The translations under genes and the position numbers were made by a program. This document shows, one piece after another, positions 18,501 to 27,644 of a stretch of 64,000 nt of DNA (its first letter is position 1; each line of letters begins with the position of its first letter). The stretch is from assembly GCA_943788505.1 (NCBI GenBank), contig CALSQR010000002.1, forward strand, positions 943,213 through 1,007,212, read 5' to 3'. Origin of the DNA: an uncultured bacterium (lineage in GTDB: Bacteria; Bacteroidota; Rhodothermia; Rhodothermales; UBA10348). The notes under the pieces were generated by a model. The model was not told the DNA's origin and searched no databases. It worked only from the letters and a program-made list of their open reading frames with translations.

Positions 18501-19349
18501 TCATTCCAACGGCTGCTCGTCAATCCATCCAAGCAGCTCTACACCTGCTGCGTCGAGTCTCCACTCATACTGATAGCCCGCGACTGAACCAAAAAAACCA
18601 TGCCCGTTTAAAATATTTGATCCAGGCGCCTCCTGCCATTCAATACTGGGAACAGCAAAAGATAGAGCAAGCTTTTTAAACCGGATACCAGGCTCTCCAA
18701 GGTCCCGTCCGAGCTGACGCATTACGACATATTGATCTGAATAGTAGTTCACATTGAATGTCCACCCTTCGTTCAAGGCGAACCCTTGGTTGCCGTACGA
18801 TACGGGGATGGTGACAGGATCTTCTTCACCAACATTAATCATCGTGTATTCGACACGAAGATCTTGGGGTGGGACCGCTATTCCCTGAAGAAATACCGGC
18901 TGAGTCAGGTTTTCTATCGTTCCTCTCAATTCATCACTATAAAAAATAGGGGCAGTCGGAATCGTGGTAGTAGCTTCCAGTGCCGTTCCGCCGGATCCTT
19001 CAACAATCAGTGAGTATTCGTGACCTTCGAGCGGTCTGAAATGCGCTGTAAATAGAGTAATTGGCACCCCACTATTATCAAAAGCACTCGAATCAGTCCA
19101 TTCGAAATGCTGGCCTGTATTGTTATCGTAAGAAGTGACAGATAAGTCACCAAGGTCACCTGATGAGGCCAAAAGAATTGGCCGCAATGCCTCAACTCGT
19201 ATCACTTGTCGTTCTGTCCTCATATCTAGGTAACCGTATACAGCGTAACCGGTTACATCATCGACAATGGGCTCAATAGTATTATCACAACCAATCAAAA
19301 TAAAGACTAGTGCAAACAAGGCGGGGCGATATTGGACCTTTTGCTTCAC
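18501..19349 (-). CDS. DUF4249 outer-membrane lipoprotein, copy 2
   Basis: 282 residues with a lipoprotein leader ending FILIGCDNT (Cys near residue 21). TGYAVYGYLDMRTERQVIRV is the DUF4249 N-terminal strand pattern and GYQYEWRLDAAGVELLGW the matching C-terminus. It is overlapped by four bases (ATGA) with the stop of the upstream receptor gene, indicating coupled translation, and is 42 bases ahead of the second receptor. It is paralogous to the lipoprotein at 15157-16092 but clearly diverged, so the two receptor systems may bind different ligands. Confidence 0.82.
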   Translation of the reverse strand: MKQKVQYRPALFALVFILIGCDNTIEPIVDDVTGYAVYGYLDMRTERQVIRVEALRPILLASSGDLGDLSVTSYDNNTGQHFEWTDSSAFDNSGVPITLFTAHFRPLEGHEYSLIVEGSGGTALEATTTIPTAPIFYSDELRGTIENLTQPVFLQGIAVPPQDLRVEYTMINVGEEDPVTIPVSYGNQGFALNEGWTFNVNYYSDQYVVMRQLGRDLGEPGIRFKKLALSFAVPSIEWQEAPGSNILNGHGFFGSVAGYQYEWRLDAAGVELLGWIDEQPLE

Positions 19350-21634
19350 CTAAAATCTACTCGAATACCAGCTGAGGGAATAATGGGTAACTGGTCTATC
19401 CGACCTCCGGTGAAAATGTTGTACTCGAAGATGTTAGCCCGGTTATAGACATTAATTACGCCGGCCTGCAGAGTCATGTCTGCCAATGAAAGGACAATTT
19501 TCCGTTCGACGGTAATATCGAGACGATGGTAGGTCGGCATGCGTCCTCCGTACGGAGCCGCTCGAGATACGAGCGTCGTACCGGTCTCTGTAAGGAAGTC
19601 GATCGACGTCGGATCGTCGACGGCTAAGCCCGTGTAATATCCGTTGACTTGAGTAAACGGTAGACCCGATCCAAACTGCCATCGAGCTCCGAAGGAGTTC
19701 TGCCCGAACATAAGGCGGGCCATGGCACCAACCTGGTGACGACGGTCATGAGGGGGGTTGAACTCAATACGGGGTAAGAAAATTGACTGACCCGTACCCG
19801 ATAGAAATACGGCGCGGGAGCGTTGGGGAGGACGAACGTAGTCGACTTTCGAATTGCCGTACGTCGCAGACAAGTAGAAATGGCGGGTCGAAACTTCGAC
19901 CTGGGCATCATATCCACGAGCTTGACCATGCACTTGGGAAAATTCAGCCAACACACCAATTTTGTCCGAAAAGACGGGAAATGACAAACTCGAAAGCTCC
20001 TTGTGGAACCCTTCTAAGGTCAGTTCGAGCCAGGAAAATGGCCTGCTCTTCCATCCCGCGATGTAGTGAGTTGCTCGGGGAACGGGCGTGCCGCGCGGCG
20101 ACGCCGACCAGATTGTAAACACATCGGAAACATCCTGTTCATTTCGAAGGCCCACTATCTGCTGATGATATCTACCCCATGCTACACTGAGTTGATTGCG
20201 ACTTCCGGCCCCAGAGGGTAAGAATATCAGTCGCATACGTGGTCCAAAGGAACGCTTCAGGCCGCGCGAAAAGGTTTCTAACCGGACACCAGGTTCAAGC
20301 TGTAAATATTGGTTCACCAGTAGGCGACCTTCTATGAAGGCGCCTCCACTGCTCACGCCGCTACTGACCTGACTTCGACCTTGACCCAGATTGAAATCGA
20401 AAAAATTAGTATTGCCGAAGATGCCGAAGTTGATCTGATTCGGACCTAGCAGGTAGGTAAACGTGATGTTCAATGACAACTCAGACACGTCTGCCTGGCG
20501 CACATCATCTGCCGTCTGCCGATATCGACTCTCCAGAGAGGAGTAGTAGATAGCCAGCTCCGTCATCACCGCAGCATCCGCAGGGATGTACTGGTATCGT
20601 CCTCCGTACGCCTGATTCTTCCATGTCGATGTTCTGAACGAGGCATTCTCGTCCGTACGATCCCCTGACTTGAGGTTACCGGTATCTGACGTCCTGAGGG
20701 CTGTGAAAGTCACACTGCTGGTCTGATTCAGGAACGCATGGAGTTTGGCAAATCGATCTCCAAAGCGGAAAGGAAGCTCTTCTCCCAGAAGAGAAGGGGA
20801 CAGGCGGTCAATCAATGATTCCCTAGCCGATACCATGAGCGAGGCTTCGCCTTTCATGATGGGTACTTCCAATCGAAGGCCACTCAAGAAGGGAGCTACA
20901 GAGGCCGAACCCGCTACGCGATTCTTGTTTCCGTTTCGGGATCGGATGTCCATTACCGAGGAGATGCGGCCACCATATCGGGCATTGAATCCACCAGCGT
21001 AGACATCAGCTGATGAAATAATATCTGCCGGGAATGCACTATAAAATCCTACAATGTGGAAAGGCTGAAATATGCGCATTCCGTCCAGCAGCACCAAATT
21101 TTCTGTAGGTGTCCCCCCGCGCACAAAGAGCTGCCCGCCACGATCGCCAGTTGAGACCACTCCTGGAAGAGTAAGTAGATAGCCGGCGAGATCGTACGTA
21201 ACGTCGGGCATCGGGACACGAGCGAGGTCTCCAGGGCTGATCGTTTCTAAGCCGGCGACGAAACGGTTGGCGTCTGCACGCTGGGTTTCCACGACGAGTT
21301 CTTGCAGCTGGGTTCTCGAGGGCACCAGCAGGATATCAAATGGTGACTCTCTCGGCACCAGCACACTATCAGAGCGGGTCACAAATCCCACAAAAGAGAT
21401 CTCGAGGCCGTACCACCCAGGAGGCAAACGCCGAAAACGATACGTTCCATCTCCATCTGTAATCTGCCCGTCAAGTAGTTGTCCCGTCTGAGAAAGGACA
21501 ACCGTGGCTCCCGGCAATGTCTCGCGCGTCTCTGCATCTACAACTCGCCCTGTAAGGTCCTGCGCGACCAAACCAGTAGGCGTAAATGAGACATACAAAA
21601 TGCCCAATAGTGCTATGAAAAAGCGAACTCTCAA
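19346..21634 (-). CDS. TonB-dependent receptor with carboxypeptidase-like regulatory domain, copy 2
   Basis: 762-residue outer-membrane receptor with signal peptide (RFFIALLGILYVSFTPTGLVAQ), CarboxypepD_reg-like domain (DLTGRVVDAETRETLPGATV), plug (YLLTLPGVVSTGDRGGQ, LVLLDGMRIFQPFHIVGFY) and barrel. The plug segment is nearly identical to that of the second receptor, so the pair arose by duplication. The start is TTG at 21634; an in-frame stop lies a few codons upstream and there is no ATG choice before the leader. This is the first gene of the four-gene unit, and roughly 200 bases upstream hold its promoter. Ligand unknown. Confidence 0.9.
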   Translation of the reverse strand: MRVRFFIALLGILYVSFTPTGLVAQDLTGRVVDAETRETLPGATVVLSQTGQLLDGQITDGDGTYRFRRLPPGWYGLEISFVGFVTRSDSVLVPRESPFDILLVPSRTQLQELVVETQRADANRFVAGLETISPGDLARVPMPDVTYDLAGYLLTLPGVVSTGDRGGQLFVRGGTPTENLVLLDGMRIFQPFHIVGFYSAFPADIISSADVYAGGFNARYGGRISSVMDIRSRNGNKNRVAGSASVAPFLSGLRLEVPIMKGEASLMVSARESLIDRLSPSLLGEELPFRFGDRFAKLHAFLNQTSSVTFTALRTSDTGNLKSGDRTDENASFRTSTWKNQAYGGRYQYIPADAAVMTELAIYYSSLESRYRQTADDVRQADVSELSLNITFTYLLGPNQINFGIFGNTNFFDFNLGQGRSQVSSGVSSGGAFIEGRLLVNQYLQLEPGVRLETFSRGLKRSFGPRMRLIFLPSGAGSRNQLSVAWGRYHQQIVGLRNEQDVSDVFTIWSASPRGTPVPRATHYIAGWKSRPFSWLELTLEGFHKELSSLSFPVFSDKIGVLAEFSQVHGQARGYDAQVEVSTRHFYLSATYGNSKVDYVRPPQRSRAVFLSGTGQSIFLPRIEFNPPHDRRHQVGAMARLMFGQNSFGARWQFGSGLPFTQVNGYYTGLAVDDPTSIDFLTETGTTLVSRAAPYGGRMPTYHRLDITVERKIVLSLADMTLQAGVINVYNRANIFEYNIFTGGRIDQLPIIPSAGIRVDFR

Positions 21635-21833
21635 TGGGTTACGAAACGGTACTCAAACATGGAAGGCGAAGTGAATGCAGCGAGGCTAAACGCCAGGAGG
21701 GAGTGTTGGATCGCTTGTCAGTAAATTTAATGGGTAGGAGAGGGTTCCACGGACCCGAATGGCGTCAGGTCGGTAGCAGTTGAACTTCGATTATCCTTGG
21801 CAAAGCTCGCGACCTGTCCGTAGCGTACCGACC

Positions 21834-22070
21834 ATGAAAAAGCGCGCCCGATTCTACCTACTACTGTTTATCGGCCTATTCCTCGTATTTGTGTTCGTGG
21901 ATTCCCTAGGTGTCTTCGATTCTCGTCCGTATTTCGAGGTCCCGCACGGTAGCCATACCCACTACGTGCCGAAAGACTGCGACACACCACTAGGCGTTAG
22001 CGACTCTCCTACCAGAGAGCCCGGTCCAAACGAAATGATATCCTGCCAAGGGCAGATTGTGGCGCGATAA
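21834..22070 (+). CDS. Small membrane-anchored conserved hypothetical protein with HTHYVP motif
   Basis: 78 residues from the ATG at 21834 (MKKRARFY); an upstream TTG-started frame at 21780 is less likely. One N-terminal hydrophobic helix (6-25) is followed by an outward-facing tail with PYFEVPHGSHTHYVPKDCD and PTREPGPNEMIS. The tail is rich in His, Pro and charged residues and has two Cys. I do not know a named family; the motif seems familiar from small proteins of Rhodothermota, but that is memory and not a search. The His pair (H-T-H) could bind metal. It is divergent from the receptor operon and convergent with the GNAT gene. Confidence 0.6.
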   Translation: MKKRARFYLLLFIGLFLVFVFVDSLGVFDSRPYFEVPHGSHTHYVPKDCDTPLGVSDSPTREPGPNEMISCQGQIVAR

Positions 22071-22094
22071 CGCGAAGAGGAACCAGTGTCTAGC

Positions 22095-22589
22095 TTAATC
22101 CACCAATGCCGCAACTTCTTCAATTCGTTTTCGATCAAGTCGCATCGTAACCCAATCCGACAAGGGCGAAGCACCTAACTTTTTGTAGAACGCTATGGAC
22201 GGCTCGTTCCAGTCCAATACGTTCCAGTCCAGGCGTTGACATCCCCGATCTCGAGCAATAGCTGCCAAACGGCTGAGCAAAGCTAGACCGACGCCACGAC
22301 CCCTGAAATCAGGCTCCACGAACAAATCCTCAAGGAACAGACCGAAGTTTGTTAAGAAGGTCGAATAGTTCGGAAAGAACAAGGCAAAACCAATGCACTT
22401 TCCGCTCTCATCTTCTTGGGCGACAAGGGCTTCCACCCGAGGCGAGGCATCGGCTGCCAAGTGACGCGCAAGCATATCAACATCCGGTTTGGACTCGTAT
22501 AGAAGACGTTCGTAATCAGCCAAGGCATTGATGAGTCGGACGATGTCAGGAGCATCGTCGGGGCCGGCAGAGCGAATAGTGAAAGACAT
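22095..22589 (-). CDS. GNAT family N-acetyltransferase
   Basis: 164-residue acetyl-CoA-dependent acyltransferase. It begins FTIRSAGPDDAPDIVRLI, and the acetyl-CoA pyrophosphate loop is in DLFVEPDFRGRGVGLALLSRLAAIA (R/Q-x-x-G-x-G/A form). The ending LDWNVLDWNEPSIAFYKKLGA and then MRLD is typical of small-molecule (polyamine/diamine-type) acetyltransferases in the SSAT-like group. The acceptor is not determinable. It starts six bases after the peptidase stop on the same strand and is probably co-transcribed with it. Confidence 0.85.
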   Translation of the reverse strand: MSFTIRSAGPDDAPDIVRLINALADYERLLYESKPDVDMLARHLAADASPRVEALVAQEDESGKCIGFALFFPNYSTFLTNFGLFLEDLFVEPDFRGRGVGLALLSRLAAIARDRGCQRLDWNVLDWNEPSIAFYKKLGASPLSDWVTMRLDRKRIEEVAALVD

Positions 22590-22595
22590 TCTGGG

Positions 22596-24749
22596 TCAGG
22601 GTTGGTCGCGTTGGATGATGACCAGCTGTTCAGCCAGTCGATCCGATGACAGTACCCGTAGAAGATAACGTCCGGACGGCACCTCCGGGGCAGAAACCCG
22701 TAGTGGAGCATCAGAAGGATATAGGGTCTGGCGCCACACGCGACGACCTGTTAGATCGAACATTTCAGCTTCTAGAGGCTGAGTTCCAGGATCCAAGACC
22801 CGAAATCGCAGCAGACCCGTCGCCGGGTGCGGCGCTACTTCGAGTGACATCGATGTAGAGAGTACTGTGTGGTCAGGCTCAGAAGCCACATTGGTCAGCG
22901 TCTGTGTATCGCCTCGCAATACCCATCGGCTCGGGTCCAGACGTACATTCGTTGGTTTGGCCGCCAGGGCCAGTAAAAAGGTCTGCGTTCGCTTGTTCTG
23001 GCTAACTACATGAACCTCTTCACCGGCTGTCGTAGTCACAACAAGCTGCAAGGGGGTTTCAAAAATGGGTACGTTGGACGCAGAGGAAGTATGGATTTGA
23101 TCGAGAGATACTCGCGCCACGTGGTTGCCTCCATCGGAAGCATCTTCCCATCCCATTGCCCAAGTGGGGTGCCCCCAACCATCCGTCACCCACTGTGAAA
23201 AGAAGTCAAACCAGGACTCACCTGTCACGTGTTCAACCACTCCGCGGAAGTCGGCCGTGGTAGCATTTGCGTAGGCAAAGGACTCGTTTGCCAGCCACGT
23301 GCGAAGAATAGTTCGAAATGTATCATCACCGACAATACCGCGGATCATCCTGAGCACCATCCAGCCCTTGGCGTACACCCGGCTGTGTCTAAACATATCC
23401 GAAGCATTAGTCGTGTCTTCGAGAACGAGTAAATCCGCTGATTGGCGGGCCCGGCTGTAATAGAGATTACTCAAATAACCATGGACGATGGAGAAAGCCG
23501 GGTCCGTCTCGAAAACAAGCATTTCGCCAAGCGTGGCAAATCCTTCGTTAAGCCAAAGATCGCGCCAATGGGAGGGGGTTATGCTGTCGCCGGTCCACTG
23601 ATGTGTGAGCTCATGGGCAATAAGTTCGATACCGATGTTGCCCATCGTGCTCATCGTTTGATGCTCCATTCCTCCTCGGAACGTGCTGTGCGCGTGCCCA
23701 TATTTCTCCTCTGCGAACGGATAGGGGCCAAACCAATCTTCCAAAGCCGCCATCGCCTGAGGTGTCAAGCGCCAGCCACTCGTTGAACCAATGCCATCGT
23801 AAGCATCCGTTCCTCGATAGTAATAGTGTTCGATAGGAAACGATGCGGGCCCAAACTCATCTGCGAGATTCTGTGGACGGTCATACATCTGCGTCGTTCG
23901 ATCATAATCACCGGCTGTTACAGAAACGAGATAGGTAGATATCGGATACCGGTGCAGCCAATCAAACAGGGTCCGTCCGTTACCCAAGTCAGTTTCTTCA
24001 GTGAGTAAACCATTGCTACCTACGGACATGGGAGCATCAACCGTAACAGTAATGCGGACCGAATCGGCTTTGTCTGCTGGGTGATCTTCCGTTGGCCACC
24101 ATTTTAAGGAGCCGTATGGCTCTGAAAGAGTCCAGATATATGGCTGTCCCGATCGCGTTCCCGAGGTATAGCCCCCGTCGGCTGAACTGTATTGAGGATT
24201 GCCATGATAAAAAACGTGATAGCTAAATGTGTCGCCGGGCTGAAGCGTGGCGGGCGCTTGGATCCATAGCCGATTGGAAGTGCGTTCTAGAGCGAGGACT
24301 TCTCCTTGCTCGGAGCGAACTGAATCGACCACCATGTTGTCTGCAAGATCAAGTGCTAGAGTGTCGATGGGTACAACAGCCTTTCCCTTTACGCGGACAC
24401 TTCCGACTAATTCTGGGCTACGACCGACAGAAAGATCTAGGGAGAGATGGTACCACGAGACGTCGAATGCGCTCTGTAAACGACGAGCATCAGAACGCAG
24501 ACTCGACCCTTGCATCCCAGGTCTACTGGCACGATCAGCCCAACGCGGGGCATGCGGAATACCCGAAACGGTAGCCTCAATCAGGACTGGCTTTGACTCA
24601 GGGCCTTCAGCAGGGAATCGTGCTTCGACTGATTGGACATTCTTAGAAGCACTCGTGGCAGTTTGAGCAATGACCTCGGTAACCGAAGGCATCATTAACA
24701 GACCCTGCAGCAGAAGGACGATAAGATGTGTGCGAGTGAAGGAGTGCAT
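22596..24749 (-). CDS. Secreted M1 family metallopeptidase with T9SS C-terminal domain
   Basis: 717 residues from the ATG at 24749 (MHSFTRTH), which opens a signal peptide ending near VIAQ; an upstream start at 24827 adds 26 non-leader residues. The gluzincin catalytic core is present: FRGGMEHQT (GxMEN-type substrate loop), the zinc motif H379-E-L-T-H383 and the third ligand Glu402 in LWLNEGFA. The N-terminal M1 beta domain occupies about 95-290. The last 80 residues (LEVAPHPATGLLRF, LTGRRVWRQTL, SGRYLLRVL) form a T9SS sorting domain. Members cleave N-terminal residues from peptides, so this is a surface or secreted aminopeptidase feeding peptide uptake. It leads a two-gene unit with the GNAT. 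Confidence 0.9.
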   Translation of the reverse strand: MHSFTRTHLIVLLLQGLLMMPSVTEVIAQTATSASKNVQSVEARFPAEGPESKPVLIEATVSGIPHAPRWADRASRPGMQGSSLRSDARRLQSAFDVSWYHLSLDLSVGRSPELVGSVRVKGKAVVPIDTLALDLADNMVVDSVRSEQGEVLALERTSNRLWIQAPATLQPGDTFSYHVFYHGNPQYSSADGGYTSGTRSGQPYIWTLSEPYGSLKWWPTEDHPADKADSVRITVTVDAPMSVGSNGLLTEETDLGNGRTLFDWLHRYPISTYLVSVTAGDYDRTTQMYDRPQNLADEFGPASFPIEHYYYRGTDAYDGIGSTSGWRLTPQAMAALEDWFGPYPFAEEKYGHAHSTFRGGMEHQTMSTMGNIGIELIAHELTHQWTGDSITPSHWRDLWLNEGFATLGEMLVFETDPAFSIVHGYLSNLYYSRARQSADLLVLEDTTNASDMFRHSRVYAKGWMVLRMIRGIVGDDTFRTILRTWLANESFAYANATTADFRGVVEHVTGESWFDFFSQWVTDGWGHPTWAMGWEDASDGGNHVARVSLDQIHTSSASNVPIFETPLQLVVTTTAGEEVHVVSQNKRTQTFLLALAAKPTNVRLDPSRWVLRGDTQTLTNVASEPDHTVLSTSMSLEVAPHPATGLLRFRVLDPGTQPLEAEMFDLTGRRVWRQTLYPSDAPLRVSAPEVPSGRYLLRVLSSDRLAEQLVIIQRDQP

Positions 24750-24847
24750 GGACCTGTCACGACAGGTTGAGGGTCCGGTTCCTCCAAACAACCTGTGGGC
24801 AATTCCCTCGGTCTGCTCGGGTCTCACGATTATAACCCCATCCGGCT

Positions 24848-25066
24848 TCAGACCTCGTCGTCGGTGATCACATCCGCAAATTCGGTAGTCCCGTCCTTAA
24901 GCATTCGACGGACATATGGATGACAGAGCTTGCAATTGACTCCGAACTCTCGAACTTTCTGTAGCTCTTGCATCGACCTGATGCCATGGTGCTCTGCATC
25001 ATCCTTCAGATCCTGAAATAGGACGCGGCTGCACACACAGCGATTAATCAGGATAGGTCTGGGCAT
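24848..25066 (-). CDS. Small BFD-like [2Fe-2S]-binding protein
   Basis: 72 residues from the ATG at 25066 (MPRPILINR); a longer frame from 25141 adds residues without homology. Four cysteines are arranged as CVC ... CKLC with about 33 residues between the pairs, and the intervening stretch QDLKDDAEHHGIRSMQELQKV is helical. This matches the BFD-like [2Fe-2S] domain (C-x-C-x(31-35)-C-x2-C) of bacterioferritin-associated ferredoxin and NifU/NirB insertions. It likely moves electrons in iron handling; no bacterioferritin gene is nearby. The acidic tail TDDEV is unremarkable. Confidence 0.75.
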   Translation of the reverse strand: MPRPILINRCVCSRVLFQDLKDDAEHHGIRSMQELQKVREFGVNCKLCHPYVRRMLKDGTTEFADVITDDEV

Positions 25067-25267
25067 TGAGAAGAAGGAGAGCGTCACGAGAAAGCACTTC
25101 AACCCGGGGTAGGCTGCGCTGTTCTCGCTGTTTTCATGCATATTGGATGGATGCCAGCGTTACCTCGAGCCGAATGACTGCGCCAAGAACATCGACCGAT
25201 TGTGATACGTTCGAAGTGTTTACAGTGGTTTTCGGCTATGCAGGCCCATTCCTCAGGTTATTTAATC

Positions 25268-26725
25268 ATGTCCAAGGCCTCTCTTTCAGGTTTTTTTTCA
25301 TCGCTAGTCCTGATGGTTGTACTCGTGACAACCTCACCCATCCTTAGTGTTGCGCAGACTAGCACGGAAAATGAAACGTATTCTGGCGCATCCGGCGATA
25401 CCGTAAGGGTCACTCTTGTCAGCGCCATAGAACGCGCGCTTGATATTAGTCCAGAGGTGCGAGCATCTGTCTCGAAGGCGGATTATTCAGCAGCGCGGTT
25501 GAGTTTTGCTCGATCCTCACGCTTCTTGACAGAGTTCACAGCAACCTCTGCTCATGCCTTTGCGCCAGCCATCGACAATCCGAATAACACACCCATAGAC
25601 CGACTCTATCTAGATCCCGACGTACGAAATGATTGGGAGGATTTAAGCGCATTTAACCGTGTTGAATTCGAAGCACTCCAACCATTGTGGACGTGGGGAC
25701 AACTAGGATCATCCATCAAGGCTGCCAAAGCGGGCGTTGAGGTGGATGAAGCAGGGACGCGTATGACGGCCGACGACGTGGCAGCACGAACGGGTGAATT
25801 GTACTACGGTTTGTTGCTCGCCGATGCACTGGGCCGATTGACCCGTGAAGCAGGCGACATCGTAGATCAGGCCAAGGAGGAGATAGACCGTTTATTAGAA
25901 GAAGGAGACCCGGATGTCGACTATGCTGACCTATTCCAGGTCCAGATCACCGAGCAGGAGTTTTTGCAGCGCGTGATTGAAGTTGAGGAAAGCCGAAAAT
26001 TGGCTCGTGCCGGTCTTTCGCGGCAATTGTTTTTACCAGAGGGGCAGTCTATCGACCCTAATGCCGTCGTGCTCGACCCTATTGAGTTGACACTGCTGTC
26101 CTTGGAATCCTACCAACAAATGGCTTTGCAGCTTCGCCCGGAGTTAGACCAGGTTTCTGCTGGCATTTCCGCCCGAGATGCCCTTGTCGATGTGGCCCGT
26201 TCGGACTACTACCCCAAGCTTTTTCTTGGCGTCAATGGCAAATGGTCCTACGCCGATAATCGGGAACGCCAGCGAAATCCGTATGTGAGCGACCCCTTTC
26301 TATCACGGGGTATTCGGGCAGGTTTGGGCATGCGAATAAACCTAAACGTTGCACAGACACGGGCAAAGGTGGAACAGGCTGAAGCACAGCGATCGGAAGT
26401 TCGGTTTCAAGGAGACGCTCTTCGCCAGCTTGTGTTGTTTGAAGTGGAAGAGGCCTATCGAAAGGTTTTGATTGCCTTTGCCGCTGTCTCTTCAAGGGAA
26501 GAAGCGCTGCTAATCAGCAAGAAATGGCTTCGTGACGAGCAGATAAACTTTGATCTCGACCTTGGCGATACAGAAAATCTTGTTAAGGCCGTTCAGGGCA
26601 ACTTAACGTTGCAGGCGCAGCGAGAGGAAGCTGTACACGATTACAATGTGGCTGTCATCCGACTCTTACGGCAGACGGGCCAATTGATGAGCGCCATAAA
26701 AGATGGCACGCTACTTGGACTTTGA
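25268..26725 (+). CDS. TolC family outer-membrane protein
   Basis: 485 residues from the ATG at 25268 (MSKASLSGF), giving a good signal peptide ending LSVAQ; the frame extends to 25202 without a leader. Two OEP repeats are seen: the first begins VTLVSAIERALDISPEVRASV, the second LSLESYQQMALQLRPELDQVSAGI. Long Ala/Glu/Arg-rich helices alternate with YYPKLFLGVNG and the strand-forming MRINLNVAQTRAKVEQAEAQ. It forms the trimeric outer-membrane tunnel for an efflux or secretion system. No inner-membrane pump gene is adjacent; the MlaC-like gene follows by 57 bases, suggesting a lipid-transport or envelope operon. Confidence 0.88.
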   Translation: MSKASLSGFFSSLVLMVVLVTTSPILSVAQTSTENETYSGASGDTVRVTLVSAIERALDISPEVRASVSKADYSAARLSFARSSRFLTEFTATSAHAFAPAIDNPNNTPIDRLYLDPDVRNDWEDLSAFNRVEFEALQPLWTWGQLGSSIKAAKAGVEVDEAGTRMTADDVAARTGELYYGLLLADALGRLTREAGDIVDQAKEEIDRLLEEGDPDVDYADLFQVQITEQEFLQRVIEVEESRKLARAGLSRQLFLPEGQSIDPNAVVLDPIELTLLSLESYQQMALQLRPELDQVSAGISARDALVDVARSDYYPKLFLGVNGKWSYADNRERQRNPYVSDPFLSRGIRAGLGMRINLNVAQTRAKVEQAEAQRSEVRFQGDALRQLVLFEVEEAYRKVLIAFAAVSSREEALLISKKWLRDEQINFDLDLGDTENLVKAVQGNLTLQAQREEAVHDYNVAVIRLLRQTGQLMSAIKDGTLLGL

Positions 26726-26782
26726 CAGGGTAGACTGTCCGAATTCAACCATAGAACAGGCCAGACGGCCCGCACCACGATC

Positions 26783-27415
26783 ATGTTGTACACCAGACTA
26801 TACACCCGCTTCTCTATCCTGATGCTTTTGCTCGTCGGTTTTCTGGCTTTTGCCGGTATGCCTCAAGCTCTAGCCCGCCAGGCTGATCAAGAAGCAGCTA
26901 TCCGTTCAAAGCTTCAGGAACGGGAAACGCAGATCAAGAATATCTTGGGCGATGTTGATACGCTGAGTGAAGATCAACTTTCTCAACTCCGAACTGCTGT
27001 CAACGACATGTTCGATTTCGAAACGATGGGAAGAGAAGCCCTAGGACGCCACTGGGAAGAGCTCTCAGCCGAACAGCAACAGGAATTTGTCGATGCATTT
27101 GCCGGTATCGTCCGCCATCAGAGTCTCGCTGACGTTGATATCTACCGCGCCCGGGTCAGCTATGATACTATTTCTGTTGATGGGGGATCTGCGCGAGTCA
27201 TCACAACGACAACCTACAAGGACGTTCCGACCGAGGTTATCTACAAGATGGTGCGCACGAACGAAGTGTGGTTAGCCACAGACGTGATTCTTGACGAAGT
27301 CAGCACCGTCGAAGGGTATAGCCGCAGTTTCCAGTCCTACATCCGAAAGAAGGGATTCGACGCCCTGATGACCAATCTCAATAAGCGACTGGCATCCACG
27401 CAGAACGAATCTTAG
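26783..27415 (+). CDS. MlaC/Ttg2D-like periplasmic phospholipid-binding protein
   Basis: 210 residues with a signal peptide (ILMLLLVGFLAFAGMPQALA). The mature part has the MlaC fold features FDFETMGREALGRHWEELSAEQQQEFVDAF, followed by strands VSYDTISVDGGSARVITT and VIYKMVRTNEVWLATDVILDEVSTVEGYSRSF. MlaC shuttles phospholipids between outer-membrane MlaA and the inner-membrane MlaFEDB complex. Those partners are not in the window, and here the neighbour is a TolC-like protein. The E. coli protein and Ttg2D are of similar length. The stop is followed by a 22-base tandem repeat. Confidence 0.85.
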   Translation: MLYTRLYTRFSILMLLLVGFLAFAGMPQALARQADQEAAIRSKLQERETQIKNILGDVDTLSEDQLSQLRTAVNDMFDFETMGREALGRHWEELSAEQQQEFVDAFAGIVRHQSLADVDIYRARVSYDTISVDGGSARVITTTTYKDVPTEVIYKMVRTNEVWLATDVILDEVSTVEGYSRSFQSYIRKKGFDALMTNLNKRLASTQNES

Positions 27416-27427
27416 GACGTTCTTACC

Positions 27428-27471
27428 GCCGGTAAAGGCGCCGCATTCTGCCGGTAAAGGCGCCGCATTCT
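27428..27471. repeat. 22-bp tandem direct repeat, two copies
   Basis: Two identical head-to-tail copies of GCCGGTAAAGGCGCCGCATT plus CT (27428-27449 and 27450-27471), with the first three bases repeated again. Each copy contains the small palindrome GGCGCC. It lies 12 bases after the mlaC-like stop and is not within a supported gene. Slippage duplication is the simplest origin. Confidence 0.9.
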
Positions 27472-27644
27472 GCCTGCCCTCGCTCGTCTTTCTTTGCGTA
27501 ATCGGTGGCCGGCCGTTCCGCACGGGGAAAGAGTAACTGGGCTTCCTAAGGCGGCTTCGAATCCTGATTCTCGCTTGAACATTCCCCAAATGCCGGCGTT
27601 CGCACTCGACAAGGGTTTTCAACGCTCCTAGAGTCGCAATCGCC

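Noticed and set aside
21780-22070. Longer start for the small membrane protein
   Set aside because: The upstream start is TTG and adds residues without a leader character; the ATG at 21834 directly precedes a standard charged N-terminus and helix.
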